Shown here one piece after another: positions 1 through 10,743 of a DNA stretch of 64,000 bases. The position numbers were made by a program, and so were the translations under genes. The notes beneath the pieces are model-generated. The model was not told the origin of the DNA and searched no databases. It worked only from the letters and a program-made list of their open reading frames with translations. How positions within the stretch are numbered: position 1 is the stretch's first letter; each line of letters starts with the position of its first letter. The stretch spans positions 23,475,561 through 23,539,560 of the forward strand of contig NC_088775.1 in NCBI RefSeq assembly GCF_954871325.1, given 5' to 3'. The DNA comes from Gordionus sp. m RMFG-2023. Taxonomy: Eukaryota > Nematomorpha > Gordioida > Chordodea > Parachordodidae.

Positions 1-1790
1 GACTTTCCAATATAATTCCCTCTTTAAATCCTTCGAATTAAAATTTAAACATTTTATCGAATCCCTTTTAGTCCTAAAGTTTTTGATTTTAATTGGTCAT
101 TTGCCTCTGCCTGCTTAGCAGGGAGGCTTGGATTTTCATCCCCCAATTTTATGGCAATTGCTCCTTTCTTCTCGTATATCCTTTAACGACTCTATTTCCT
201 CGCTAATCGAGTTGAACGATCATCCACTTTTAACTTCGGCCAAACAATCTTGGATTACTCTAACTCTCCAAAGATCTGAACACCCCGTTTCTAGCCATTT
301 AAAGAGCTTTCTAGTTCCCATGCTTCAATGTGCATTTGAAAAATTTTGTTTGTGTCTCGATCTAACTAACCTTCAACTACTCATAAACGTAAAAAAAATC
401 CTAAAGGCCATGAATGTCTAGATGCGATTCCGAGTGGATAAAAGGAAATGTGACTTAAACCATGAGTTATTGGTCTTAGGCTAGGTTGTCTTATCCCGTC
501 CGTTGACATCTGTGCTGCCTCTATTAAACAAGTTGATCCATTTTCTGGACATTGTTTCTCTTGTCTTAAAGTCATTGGCCGTTTTTTGCGACATGACAAT
601 CTAACTAAGTTGATCGGCAAATCTTTGATTTTGGCCGGTTTCTCCAATAGTTTGGAACCGTTAGGTCTCCTAAATTAGGATGGGTCCCGATGGCATGTCT
701 TTAACGTCTTGACTCGGCGGAAAAAGACTTGTCTGGGATATGTCTTACGTTGTTAAAATGCTGAGTTGGCTCAAGCCGGCTCAGGAGCTGGCTCGAGTTT
801 AATTTTGAGCCAAAATTTATATATTTAAATATTTTAAAAGAATATATTAAATATCTAAAATTTATGTACTATGCCAGCCTAGTTCTCTCATATATGTTTT
901 CAATAATATTTTTATTAATTTTGTTTTTAAATTTTTTTTTAAACAATAATTTATATTATATTTTTCTTCTTCTCCGTTTTATGGCCATTTCCAGGTTTAC
1001 CCAGTTAGGCCAGTTTTTCCTCTGATTTTTTTTTCCATTTTTGACGGTCCTGAGCATCAATATTTGTAAGATTCATGCTTCTCATATGCGCCCATATCAC
1101 ATTTGTCCACGTATTGTCACATTTCTATGCTATATTTTTACCCATTTGCATTAAAAAACTTTAAAAATAACGATTATGACGTCAATTTTTATGCTTCATC
1201 TAATTTTCATTTAACATGTTTCTACGTCAAAAACTTTAAAAATAACGATCAAGACAATTGTCATTTATCTAAGCCAACTCCTGAGCCGGCTTGAGCCTGA
1301 GTCAATTTTTGACTCAAAAACTAGATGATTTAGGGTTAAGCCAGCTTGGCTCAGCCGTTTAACAACACTAATCTCAAATAAATAAATTTCGGCTTGAGCC
1401 AACTCCTTAACCAGCTTAGCTTAAACCGAATTTTCGGCTCAAAAACGGGCTTAGGGCTAAGCCGGCTTGGCTCAGCTATTTAACAACACTAAATGTGTGA
1501 TGTGTTATCTCATTTCACACTAATAGAAACTCAGACCTCTTGGAACTCCAAGAAATCAAAAAATGCAATGAATATAAATCCCTTTTAAATAATTTTACTT
1601 TTATCCCTCTAATTTTTAGTGTTTGGAAACCCGGTCCCCAATCCCTAAAATTTTTAAATCAATTGGGTAAAAAAATTTCAATAAGGACGGGGGTTAAAAA
1701 CGAGTCCTTTCCCTTCAAACAAAAAATTTAATTTGAAATCATAAGGGAATTACAAGTTTTTCGATACACTCCCTTTTCCCTCTTAGACAC
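1..1790 (+). mobile_element. Decayed retroelement 3' region (LINE-like), split by a hAT element
   Basis: Conceptual translation in several frames resembles the region downstream of reverse transcriptase that is common in invertebrate retroelements. It has a GGLDF block near 121-135 (cf. GGLGI), a VIGLRLG-like block near 467-486, a CFSCLKVIGRFLRHD block near 555-595 and a LEPLGLL block near 655-672. After the insertion at 746-1491 the frame resumes with VCDVLS and then FTFIPLIFSVW (near 1589-1621), LGKKISIRTG and FPFKQK. I place it among non-LTR elements by memory of such proteins, not by a search; the clade is uncertain. It is broken in several places, old, and continues upstream of the window. 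Related fragments are at 23405, 41340, 47930 and 61893. Confidence 0.6.
746..1491. mobile_element. Short hAT-type element with TAGTGTTGTTAA-like ends
   Basis: The left end reads TACGTTGTTAAAA and the right end TTTAACAACACTA, an imperfect terminal inverted repeat. Both ends carry GC-rich subterminal repeats built on AGCCGGCTC/GAGCCGGCT (755-800, 1270-1360, 1385-1480). A second, internal right end (TTTAACAACACTA) stands at 1358-1370, so the right side may be a duplicated end or a second insertion. No transposase is visible, so the element is non-autonomous. Flanking 8-mers do not match cleanly, but retroelement coding resumes across the insertion, which supports the boundaries. Confidence 0.6.
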
Positions 1791-2088
1791 ACATGGCATT
1801 CCTTTTTTTTATATTTTATTTTTTTCCCCCTTTACTATTGATTGTTATATATATATTTTTTTTATACAAAAATATTTTCTTTATAAACAATTAAATTAAG
1901 GATTATTGTTATTTTTATAAATTAAATTAATTAACATTTTAAAACTCCAAATATTTTTTGCAAAAACTCTTTTGGGATTTTTTATAAACAAAATATAATA
2001 TTTTTTATGAAATTTTAAATATTATTTTTAGAATTATTTTTCTTTAAATTTATATCAATTTATTTCGATAAAAATATGATATATATAT
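1791..2088. other. AT-rich spacer
   Basis: About 300 bp of A/T-rich sequence after the retroelement fragment. I see no reading frame, motif or repeat unit in it. Confidence 0.5.
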
Positions 2089-2313
2089 CAGAGACCTGCA
2101 GAGATACCATTTGCATGTCCAGGCCCGGATTTTTTTAAAATATATTTTATTTATTTTTAATTTCTATTAATGGCGATTTAAAATATACGGCCGTACTTTT
2201 TTGGAAAAAATTTTGAGACCCAGGCCTGTATTTTTATAAAGAAAAATTCAGACCCACCGCTGCCCGGGTATATTTAAATAAATCAAAATACGGTCCGGGC
2301 CTGCAGGTCTCTG
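2089..2313. mobile_element. 225-bp hAT-like MITE
   Basis: It starts with CAGAGACCTGCAG and ends with CTGCAGGTCTCTG, a perfect 13-bp inverted repeat. The left subterminal part (AGATACCATTTGCA...) resembles the right end of the larger element at 3405-5202, so it is a deletion derivative of that family. The interior is too short to code. The flanking 8-mers (ATATATAT and GTTATATT) do not match, so the target duplication has decayed or been misjudged. Confidence 0.65.
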
Positions 2314-2479
2314 GTTATATTCTATTTTATAATAATTTCGATGTAATTGGTATATTAAAATTTTTTATAAAATCAAAATATTATAAACCCATTCCACATG
2401 TTCTTCGACTTCGAAGATGATACCTATTTAGAAAATAAAACAGTAAAAATGTAAAATATTAATATAAATTAATTATTAG

Positions 2480-3375
2480 AGATTACCTAATTAATCGACT
2501 GTCCACGATAACCCAACTCCAGAAATTGTTGCATATAATTGTAAAAGTTCGTAAAATCATATGGAATGAGTCCACTAAAGAGCTCAATAATATTGGTAAT
2601 AATTTCATCTCGTGAATTAAGTCAAGGAGTGATTACTCTGAATTTATTTGAATACACCAAAAAAAATTTCTTTGGGTTTAAGCTAGGGCGGTAGATATTT
2701 AATCCTATCTTTGTAGTTGATTAAATGTGATTTATGAATAGATGCATTATCCATTACAATAAATGCATGAGTTGGCAAAATTAAATAAGCTTTCACATGG
2801 AATCTCGGAATAATACACCATTATAAGCTCCCTCTTTAATTTTAGAATGAATTACCCCTCCCATTCTAATTGTTCAAAGAATACTAACATTTTTACCCTA
2901 CGAGGATGGGATGCACGTTGATTCATCTAAATAATTTTTTTTTGTAATATTTAAAACACAATAAATTTGACGAATATTTATAGCCCCAGACTTATTTCTT
3001 ATGTCAGGCTCTTTTTTTCTATCAGCCAATATTTTTTATATATTTTCTTATAGTTGCCTTATTTTTGGGACTTGTCTTTTATCGTAAACATTATTTGTCA
3101 TTAATAAGAGCATGATATTTCTTTCACTAATATGAATTTTTTTTCTTACCTCCTCTATTTTGAATAGTGTATTCCTTTTTAAAGGATCTTCATTTATTTC
3201 TGGAAATGTATCTTGCTAAATTTATGAATGACGCTGTAGACATTCCAATATATTTAGCGATCTCTTTAACCTTCATTTGTTGTTTTTCCGGTAGAGACAA
3301 CGTTTTACTAACGATTTTTTCTTTTTTCCTGGTCTTGAAATAGTAGACGAGGATTATGAGTTTGCCTTTAAGTTA
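2480..3375 (-). pseudogene. Tc1/mariner (IS630) transposase fossil
   Basis: Read on the minus strand in shifting frames. Near 3230-3310 is a helix-turn-helix-like segment (LPEKQQMKVKEIAKYIGMST). Near 2890-2940 is a LDES segment. Near 2675-2775 is the pattern MDNASIHKSHLINY followed by YLPP, LNPKE and FFGVFK, which is the typical DDE block of the IS630-Tc1-mariner superfamily (catalytic Asp in the MDNASIH context). Several stops and frame changes interrupt it, so it cannot encode an active transposase. I did not recognise its terminal repeats. It lies just upstream of the hAT at 3405. Confidence 0.6.
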
Positions 3376-3980
3376 AAATTGACAGAAATGGATAATATAA
3401 TAGTCAGAGACCTGCAGGCCCGGCCCTAAACTCGGCCCGGCCCTAAGCCCTAAGCCCGGCCGTATTTAAAATTTTTTAAATATACCCGGGCCGGGCCTAA
3501 AAAAAATTTTTTTAAACATATCCGGGCCGGGCCTAAAAAAATTTTTTTTAAATATATCCGAGCCGGCCGGGCCTTAATATTTTTTATAAAAATTTTTACA
3601 TTATGAGTTAATGGTTATAAGATTATATTATATTATAGTTATGATTAATATAATATTGGGTGATGGTTAACACTACCTAACACCCACAGATCGATCTAAT
3701 TATTAATTTCCTGCAAATTTATTCAAAGTATTAATATATTTTTTTATAATTCATATCTAAATTTTTAGAATATATTTTACCAAAACAATCAAATAAAGGA
3801 ATATCACTTCTTGAAGTTTGTAATACCTTTCAAAGCGAAAAAGGAGAAATAAAATTGATTTTACTTAATATAAAGCATTTTTTAATTGAAAAATTTGTTT
3901 TACACAAGTATCATTTTATTTCTCTTTTTCTCTGTCCCAAATTCAAGCAATTACGTATATAGTCAGGGACAGATCGCAAG

Positions 3981-4376
3981 ATGACGGAAAACTATATAAA
4001 AGATTATATTAAATTACAAGAGGCTCAGGAAGTAAATGAAATACCATCGACCAGTCAAATTACGACTGTTGTTAAACAAACTGAATCGTTTTATGATAAA
4101 TGGGGCGATGGTAATTCTGGTAATATGTCAATACCCGATGATGAATATTATAATTACATAAATAAAAAAATAGATGAAACATTTAAGGTGGATAATTTGT
4201 TAGAGTGGTGGACGGCTCATCAAAGCGAATTCCCAATTTTAGCAAAATTGGCAATTCCTGCTTCAAGTGCAAGCTGTGAGCGGAATTTTTCCACTCCGAG
4301 AATTCTTGAAGAAATAAGAAGTAATCTTCAACCTGAAAAGGTAGATATGCTTCTCTTTCTTCATGATAATTTGTGA
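3981..4376 (+). pseudogene. hAT transposase C-terminal fragment
   Basis: An open frame of 131 codons. Residues ~75-131 form the hAT C-terminal dimerisation block: an LLEWWTAHQSEFPILAKLA stretch, then IPASSASCERNFS and a terminal LRSNL-type segment ending in LLFLHDNL. The family needs an N-terminal zinc finger and an RNase H-like DDE core of several hundred residues; neither is present upstream within the element, so this is an internal remnant. The start codon is simply the first ATG of the open frame and has no biological standing. Confidence 0.8.
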
Positions 4377-4684
4377 ATTTTTAATATCTTTCTTGAGTAT
4401 AGGGTTTCGTCAATCATACTGGTTTTTTACTTTGTAAACTGTCAAATATTTATTGCATTTATTATATTTACCTTGAGTCATGAAAGTTTTTAATCCTAAA
4501 TTTTTCATTATTTTTTTTTACAATATTATATAATACAATTATCTTCTTTTGTTAAAAATTTATATTATAAAATAAATTATATTAATATTGTGCAATTAGA
4601 TTTTATTTTCAAAGTACTATTTATTATACATGCATTTTTTAAATAGCGATTTATTTTTATTTTATAAATTAAATAGTAAATTAA

Positions 4685-4925
4685 ATACAATATATTATAT
4701 TCTCAAAATATTTTCCATTTTTAAAATTAAATATTAGTTTTATTATTTTTAAATGCAATATAAAATATATATATGCTCAAAATATTATTACCATTTTTAT
4801 GAATATTAGTTTTATTTTTATAAATGCAATATAAAATATAGTATATGCTCAAAATATCCATTTTTATAAATAACAGTTTTATAATTTTTATAAATTCAAT
4901 ATAATATTCTCAAAATATTAGCCTT
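4685..4925. repeat. ~80-bp tandem repeat inside the hAT element
   Basis: About three diverged copies of an A/T-rich unit with the recurring words GCTCAAAATAT, CCATTTTTA and GCAATATAAAATAT. It is non-coding and lies downstream of the transposase remnant. Confidence 0.55.
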
Positions 4926-5405
4926 TTACATGTATTTTTTAAATAATAAGCGATAATACTCGCTGAAAAATATGTTGAATACCTCATAGGTGAATTTTTG
5001 TATATACCAGGTCGAATATAATTTTAAAAAATTCCGAGCCGGGCCTGAAATTTTTAAATCCGGGCATGGCCGTAAAAAATTTTTTTAAAAAATATCCAGG
5101 TCGGGCCTTAAATTTTTAAATCCGGGCCGGGCCGTAAAAATTTTTTTTAAAAAATATCCGGACCGGGCAGGGCCGTGCAAATGGTACCTCTGCCGGTCTC
5201 TGATAATAGTAAACATTATATGTAAATTCAAATTAGGCAGTTAATTAAAATTTTAATTTTTTTAAAGAAATTTATATAATTTTAATTATATTCTTTAATC
5301 GAATAATAAATATGCTTGGTTTAATTTTTTTTATAATATATTACATATTTTACACTGTTTATAATAATATAGTAGAAATGGTATTCACTTTCAATTACCC
5401 ACCAG

Positions 5406-8400
5406 GTACTCTGACGAAAACGTTAATCGTATGTTAAGAACTCTCAAGTGTGTTTTCGTGTCCCATTTACACGCCGATCACCATTTAGGCCTGGTTCAAA
5501 TTATCAAGTTTAAGATAACTTTTATTTAATGATTAGCACGCCAAAGAAATATTCCTAAATATGACATTTTGAAATGCTTATATTTGTCTTTTTTCTTACT
5601 ATGGATTTTTTAAAATCAAGCTAATAGTTACCGTCTCTCAAATGAATAAAAACATTTTTAAAAAAATGTAAATATTATCAAAATAATTTTAAGACATTTA
5701 GAAATAGAATATTATTTCTGTTATAAATCTTTTGCCACTGGTTTCATAAAAAATCTAAATTTTTAATATTTTCTTTAAAGTGAAAGACGTCAAGCTTTTC
5801 GAGACACGGATGTCAACTATAAGTCCGATCTAAGTTTGAGTTCAGAATTGGGAAAAGATATTCCTAAGCTTATGGTCGTAGCACCGAAGGGCTTGATGAA
5901 CTTCCTTAGACCCTACAGCAATAAACACCAACACATATTGACCGATATCAAGTTATACGATTTTATATTATGGAGTATATTGTGTGACAACAAAATATCT
6001 TCTTTGAACTATTGATTTGAGCATCAATTATTTAAATAACTGGTCTTTAATAGCAGTGATCTCGGATTCTTTTTCCTTCATTATTTGATGATGAATTAGA
6101 ATAACCAGAAATTAAATATATTATTTTTTCTGCATCCAAAAATTTAAAAACTATTTTTTAAATAGATTCATGCCCTCGCATAACTTCCAACCCGATATGG
6201 TTGATGAATACCTTCACGCTCTTATCTGTTCCCACCTAAATCTAAAACAAGTTTTCATAGAAATAGAATTCTAGTTAAGGGTCAGATGATTAAAGATTCG
6301 CCTCATAAAATTAACCTAAGCCTTTTATATATAATTTAAGTTTAAAATTATAGTTTACAGGGTTGAAATGATATACTTTAAGTTTGAATTTTATATTTAG
6401 TTGATTGCAATGCAATTTTTAAATTAGATATATAAATATTAAGGACCCTGACGAAAAGGTTTTTTTTGAATATTCAAAAAAATTAATTTAATTATTTATT
6501 CTTGAAAAGTTTCTAACTATACCAGTCTACCATTACAAAAGTCCATACGGCTTAAGCTTCACGACAAATGACCAAATCTCGGTGGATAAAACGGATAAGA
6601 CTTTCCAAAATTCATCTATAACAACCACAAATTCGAAGAAAATAGTGTATTCAGGTGATACCATCCCTTGCGAAAATTTGATAAATTACGGCGAAAATGC
6701 TGACTTATTGATTCACGAAGCGACCATGGAAAATAGTCTGACTACCGAAGCCTTTACAAAGAGGCATAGGTTTTCTTTCTTTTATTTTTCATTTTGTAAA
6801 AAATATTGGACTAATCTTGAACACTGAAACCAAATTTTTAAAAAAAGTTCGGGTTTGGGTTAATAAAATTTTGAGGGTCCTGGTTCACATCGTTTATAGC
6901 TATTTCATATTATTCTCCTTTTTATTTTTTAAAAAATATTTTACATATTATAATTATATGAATGTGAAATAACTAAATTTTTAAATTCCAATCTATATAA
7001 AATTATATTACAAGTTTATAATATTTAAAAATATACATTAAATGAAATTTCCTCCTACTTAATTTAATATTTCTACATTTTTATTTTTATTACACTAATT
7101 GAAATTATGTCTAAATTACAGAGATTTTAAAAAAGGTTCATCAAATAACTTTAAATTAATACATAAGAACCTAGAATTTCGATATTCATGGATAAGAAAG
7201 ATAAACAAAATAGTTCTAAATGCAATTTGTATTATATACAATACAAAATTTAATAAAAGACATGGAGTACATGATGTGAAAAATATTCAACAAGGCAAAA
7301 ATACATATTCATTAAAAAATTAGGCATTATAAAATATATCAAACAATAATTTATGTGATGATAATTCTGTAAATATTCCAAGCGACATTCATCTATACAA
7401 ATTCATTTTCTATTCTCATTTTTTTTTAACACAACATAAAATGTAAAACAAAATCTTTATAGTGTTGAATATCATAGGTCTGCTAAGAGACACATTTTAA
7501 TCATTCCCAATAATACAGCATTATTTTAATATAGAAACCGTGGTTTCAGATAAACTTCTAAAAATATTTTATCGAACTTAAAGAATTAAATTCAAGGATT
7601 TTTAATCTATGCTTGTGCCAGGGATCCAAACCGCTAAAACCGGTATTTTTTATCAAACCTAAACCGCTAAAAAAAATCTAGCCAAACCTAAAACATCTAA
7701 ACCTCTGAATCAGTTCGAGTCTCATAATTTTATGCTTATAAAATAATGTGTAAGTTATTACTAGTATATTGCAAAAATTTTAATTTATATTTGAATTGTT
7801 TTAAAGATTATTATAAATACATTTGATTGATAAGTGTCATTCATAATTTTTATAAAATTTAGTTTATTGCTATTTTACATTTTTTAAATATTTCAGGCTT
7901 ATAAATTATAATGCCTAGAGAAAAATTAAATACAATATATAAATTATTTTATTTACATATATTATAAATGACATTACCCAAATTAGTGTGGAAAGATGTT
8001 TTTCAACAATTAAATTTATATTATCTCCTTATAGATGTAATTTGGGTGAGACGAATTTTGAAAATATATTAATTGTGCAGCTTAATAAAAAAAATTATTT
8101 ATTTGTTATATTTATAAATTAAATATTAGTTTATAATATGCAATTAATAAAAATGAAGGTTTTATGTATGTGTTTTTTATTTTAATTATGAAATAAAAAA
8201 AATTCTTCCCTATACATAATTCGAAATGTAGGTTTGAGTATAAAAGTGTTCGAACCGGGTTTTAGAGGTTCGAACTGAACTGATATTTTTTGCGAACCGA
8301 GCCTGAACCTTAAACCATTATTTTTACCTGAACCTGTATTCGTTTAATGTAGAACCTTGATTTTCAAACAAAAATTAATTTATAGTATTAAATCTTCTAA

Positions 8401-9280
8401 AAAAAATATGAATAAAATTTATTTTATGTGCGATTATTACAATATTTTGTGTGCATATTCCTTGCGTAAAAATTTAGTTAAATAATTTTTGAAATTATGG
8501 TTAAATACTCCAGCTTTTTTTAAGGAATCTGCTAAATCTATTGGTTAATTTTAAATATCTAAAACAATCACTATAATTATAAACAAGTCAACGAACTTAT
8601 AAAAGAGTAACATAATTGATTTCAATATTTTGGGGGGATCAAGAAAATTTTTCTTCTGGATATTTTATTAACAACATATTTGTTGAAAATTAGTACCATA
8701 TCACAGGCTATTGATACCGGTCACAAAATGAAGGCAAAATTTATCCTGTTGACTCATTTTAGTCAAAGATATTCCAAAATGCCCCTTTACGGTACATCGA
8801 GCGAAGTTCAGGATAGCACCGATGGATCAGTTGTCAACCAAGAACGACAACTTAAAAACGTGGGAATAGCCTTCGATAATATGAAGGTTTGTAATATAAT
8901 TTAAAGACCTTTTTTAAAAAGAATTAAATTATTAAATAAGAAATTGACCAACCATTTTCCCAAATATAATCGATTTGGCCTTCCTCCATACCTAAATTCT
9001 TATTTCAGCTAACAACTCTTATCTATTATAGATACATTCAGGCCCGGTACAATTTAACCCGGACCTATTAACCTTTTTTTAACCCATACAGGAGATCTGC
9101 AGGTCCTTTTATTTTTGCTAAATTTTTATTTAAAAAAATATTTTACAGGTAAAATTTAACGAACTGTCTATCTTACCCCATTTGATCCCACCTTTGAAAG
9201 TTTTATTCGCTGATGATATGTTGGAAATGGAAGAGAGGACATCTAAACTGGTTCATAGAAAAAAAATGTCTTGGGTCTAA
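5406..9280 (+). CDS. ELAC2: tRNase Z, long form (C-terminal half, six exons)
   Basis: This zinc-dependent endonuclease removes 3' trailers from precursor tRNAs. Exons: 5406-5507, 5781-5951, 6166-6250, 6510-6769, 8694-8886 and 9149-9280 (stop TAA). Phases agree at every junction and all introns are GT-AG. Exon 1 has the metal-binding motif SHLHADHH followed by GLVQII; exon 2 has KLMVVAPKGL; exon 4 has PVYHYKSPYG, the SGDT motif and LIHEAT; exon 5 has HFSQRY (metal ligand His) and AFDNMK; exon 6 has LIPPLKVLFADDMLEMEER and ends SWV. About 313 residues are visible. The family's long form is ~800, so the N-terminal half lies upstream of the window. The acceptor at 5405 follows a pyrimidine-rich tract. 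All motifs look intact, so I expect a working gene. Confidence 0.93.
7099..7323 (+). pseudogene. Possible hAT zinc-finger fragment
   Basis: A 74-codon frame. Its second half (FRYSWIRKINK ... CIIYNTKFNKRHGVHDVKN) loosely follows the hAT N-terminal finger layout: W, then C-x2-C-like spacing, then a basic HGG-like block and H. The expected second Cys and the final His pair are not clear. It could be chance; its position 660 bp ahead of a hAT C-terminus gives modest support. Confidence 0.35.
7613..8345. mobile_element. Decayed hAT element in ELAC2 intron
   Basis: Short GC-richer ends with AACCGCTAAAACCGG at the left and CGAACCGGGTTTTAGAGG at the right enclose A/T-rich sequence and a transposase C-terminus at 7982-8121. 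The exact termini and target duplication are not recognisable. Confidence 0.45.
7982..8121 (+). pseudogene. hAT dimerisation-domain remnant
   Basis: The frame reads ISVERCFSTIKFILSPYRCN, then L-G-E-T-N-F-E-N-I-L-I-V-Q-L-N, ending at a TAA. This matches the hAT C-terminal pattern (SVERxFS...LSxxRxNL...NxxxILxVxxN). Only ~45 residues survive. Confidence 0.65.
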
Positions 9281-10545
9281 AAATTTATTGAATATCAAAA
9301 TGAATTATTGTAAATATTGATAAATTGTACGAAAAATATTATATTAATCGATATAAAATATAAAGTGCTTTATAAAAATAATTTTAAATATATTTTTTTA
9401 TGAACTATTTTAAATTAGTTAGAGATGAAGTTGCTGGTATTTTTAGTTGAAATTAGCTCCTATGTCATAAAATTTCTGAAATCGGATAAGTTATTTTTAT
9501 AATTAGTAGCCATTTTAGGTTATTCATATTTTATTAGATATCTGAAATAGCTTAGTCGAATTAATGAAGGATCATTTTAAATAAATATTTATTTATTTTG
9601 AATTTTTAAATTTAATTATAAAAAATATTGTAATGTAAGAGATTAAAATTTAGAAAGGCCATGGAAAAAATTTCTATTATTTCATGGTTGGAATAAAGGA
9701 TTCTATAGAAGGAACATATAGTGAACCCTAGAATTATTTTTCTATATTATTTTAACCATAATAAATATCAGTTGTTTTTTCTGTAAAATTGAAAAATGAA
9801 TAAAATATATAATTTATTTTATATTATCAAATATATAGCGATCATATTTATTGATATTGGGGAAATGTAAAGTTTTGCGCATTTATAAGGAATGCTTTTT
9901 TTAAAAAAGGTAATAATTTTAGAGCGTAAATTAGAACAAAAAAAGAGAATAAATTTATTTTTGGAACTTATGGACATGAACATAATAAAGATAAATGACA
10001 TTAACTATAGAATATTTAAGTTGACAGGTTATTATTGGATATGACTACAGCTTTGCATCTCCTATTTTCCAAGAAATTATGTTTTTTATATTTACAACTT
10101 TTTAGGGTTATGATTCGATATAAACTCAAACAACGGTAATAAATAATAATTAGTGGTAATCTATTTTTGATGTCTAAAAAATAATAATCTCTTAAAGAAT
10201 ATTTAACGGGTTTGACAAATCATATAATAAGGACACCACAATAGAACTACTTATAAAAATTATTCAAATATTTTAATATATTAATATAAATTAAGAAATT
10301 CTAATATTTAATACACTTTTGCAGGAAAGGGAAATATAAAACAAAAAATTATTGAATAGAAAACATATTTTAGGTAAAACGGTATAGTGTATTATCTTTA
10401 TATTTTTTAGGTAAAAAAAGCGAAAAAATGAATATTATTTTTTTGGTAGATTATAAAGTTGGGATAAAGAATACGATTTATATTGTGAAATTTAATAAAA
10501 TATTTCAATATATATGAATAATTAAAGCAAAAGTTGCTAATGGAT
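9281..10545. other. Convergent intergenic region between ELAC2 and synaptogyrin
   Basis: About 1.27 kb separates the two stop codons, so the genes are tail to tail and share this stretch for 3' UTRs and polyadenylation. It is A/T-rich; I saw no canonical AATAAA close to either stop and no convincing frame. Confidence 0.6.
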
Positions 10546-10743
10546 TTAATATACAGGTGGTGGGTATTGGGTCTGAATGGGAGGGGGAGGGAAAGGTGAC
10601 GCCATTTGATTGAAAGGCGGGTGGCTCAACCCTGAACCGGCCTCGGATCCTATCGTACCACTTTCTTGGGCGTTATAAGGAGGCGCGAAAGCTTGGGAAG
10701 CACCTATTTTGTATCGCCGGTAGGAAAGGAATGTTAAGCAAGC
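10546..10743 (-). CDS. SYNGR: Synaptogyrin exon 4 (C-terminal tail)
   Basis: After the acceptor AAATCAG it encodes ACLTFLSYRRYKIGA, matching the family's L-x-x-x-RYKxG end of TM4. A hydrophilic tail follows with several proline runs (FPPPPIQ, YPPPVY) and the TAA at 10546-10548. Proline/tyrosine-rich tails are usual for synaptogyrins. Confidence 0.9.
   Translation of the reverse strand, partial: ACLTFLSYRRYKIGASQAFAPPYNAQESGTIGSEAGSGLSHPPFNQMASPFPPPPIQTQYPPPVY

Larger units (their letters stand above)
3405..5202. mobile_element. hAT element, 1.8 kb, with exact 8-bp target duplication
   Basis: Its ends are CAGAGACCTGCAGG at the left and CGGTCTCTG at the right. It is flanked by ATAATAGT at 3397-3404 and again at 5203-5210, the 8-bp duplication expected of hAT. 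Both ends carry GC-rich direct repeats of the CCGGGCCGGGCC type between A/T runs (3415-3575 and 5025-5172), which stand out against the AT-rich background. The interior holds the C-terminal part of a transposase (3981-4376) and an ~80-bp tandem repeat around 4690-4920. Most of the transposase is missing, so the copy is non-autonomous. It sits upstream of the first visible ELAC2 exon, probably in an ELAC2 intron. Confidence 0.88.
6770..8693 (+). other. ELAC2 intron carrying hAT debris
   Basis: An intron of 1.9 kb, far longer than its neighbours (214-273 bp). It holds two hAT-like coding remnants (7099-7323 and 7982-8121) and two zones rich in the words AACCGGTTT/AACCTGAACC (7613-7730, 8250-8345). 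Those zones look like decayed element ends. The intron growth is therefore explained by transposon insertion. Confidence 0.7.

Noticed and set aside
2081-2321. 8-bp target duplication for the 225-bp MITE
   Set aside because: ATATATAT and GTTATATT do not match better than chance in such A/T-rich DNA.
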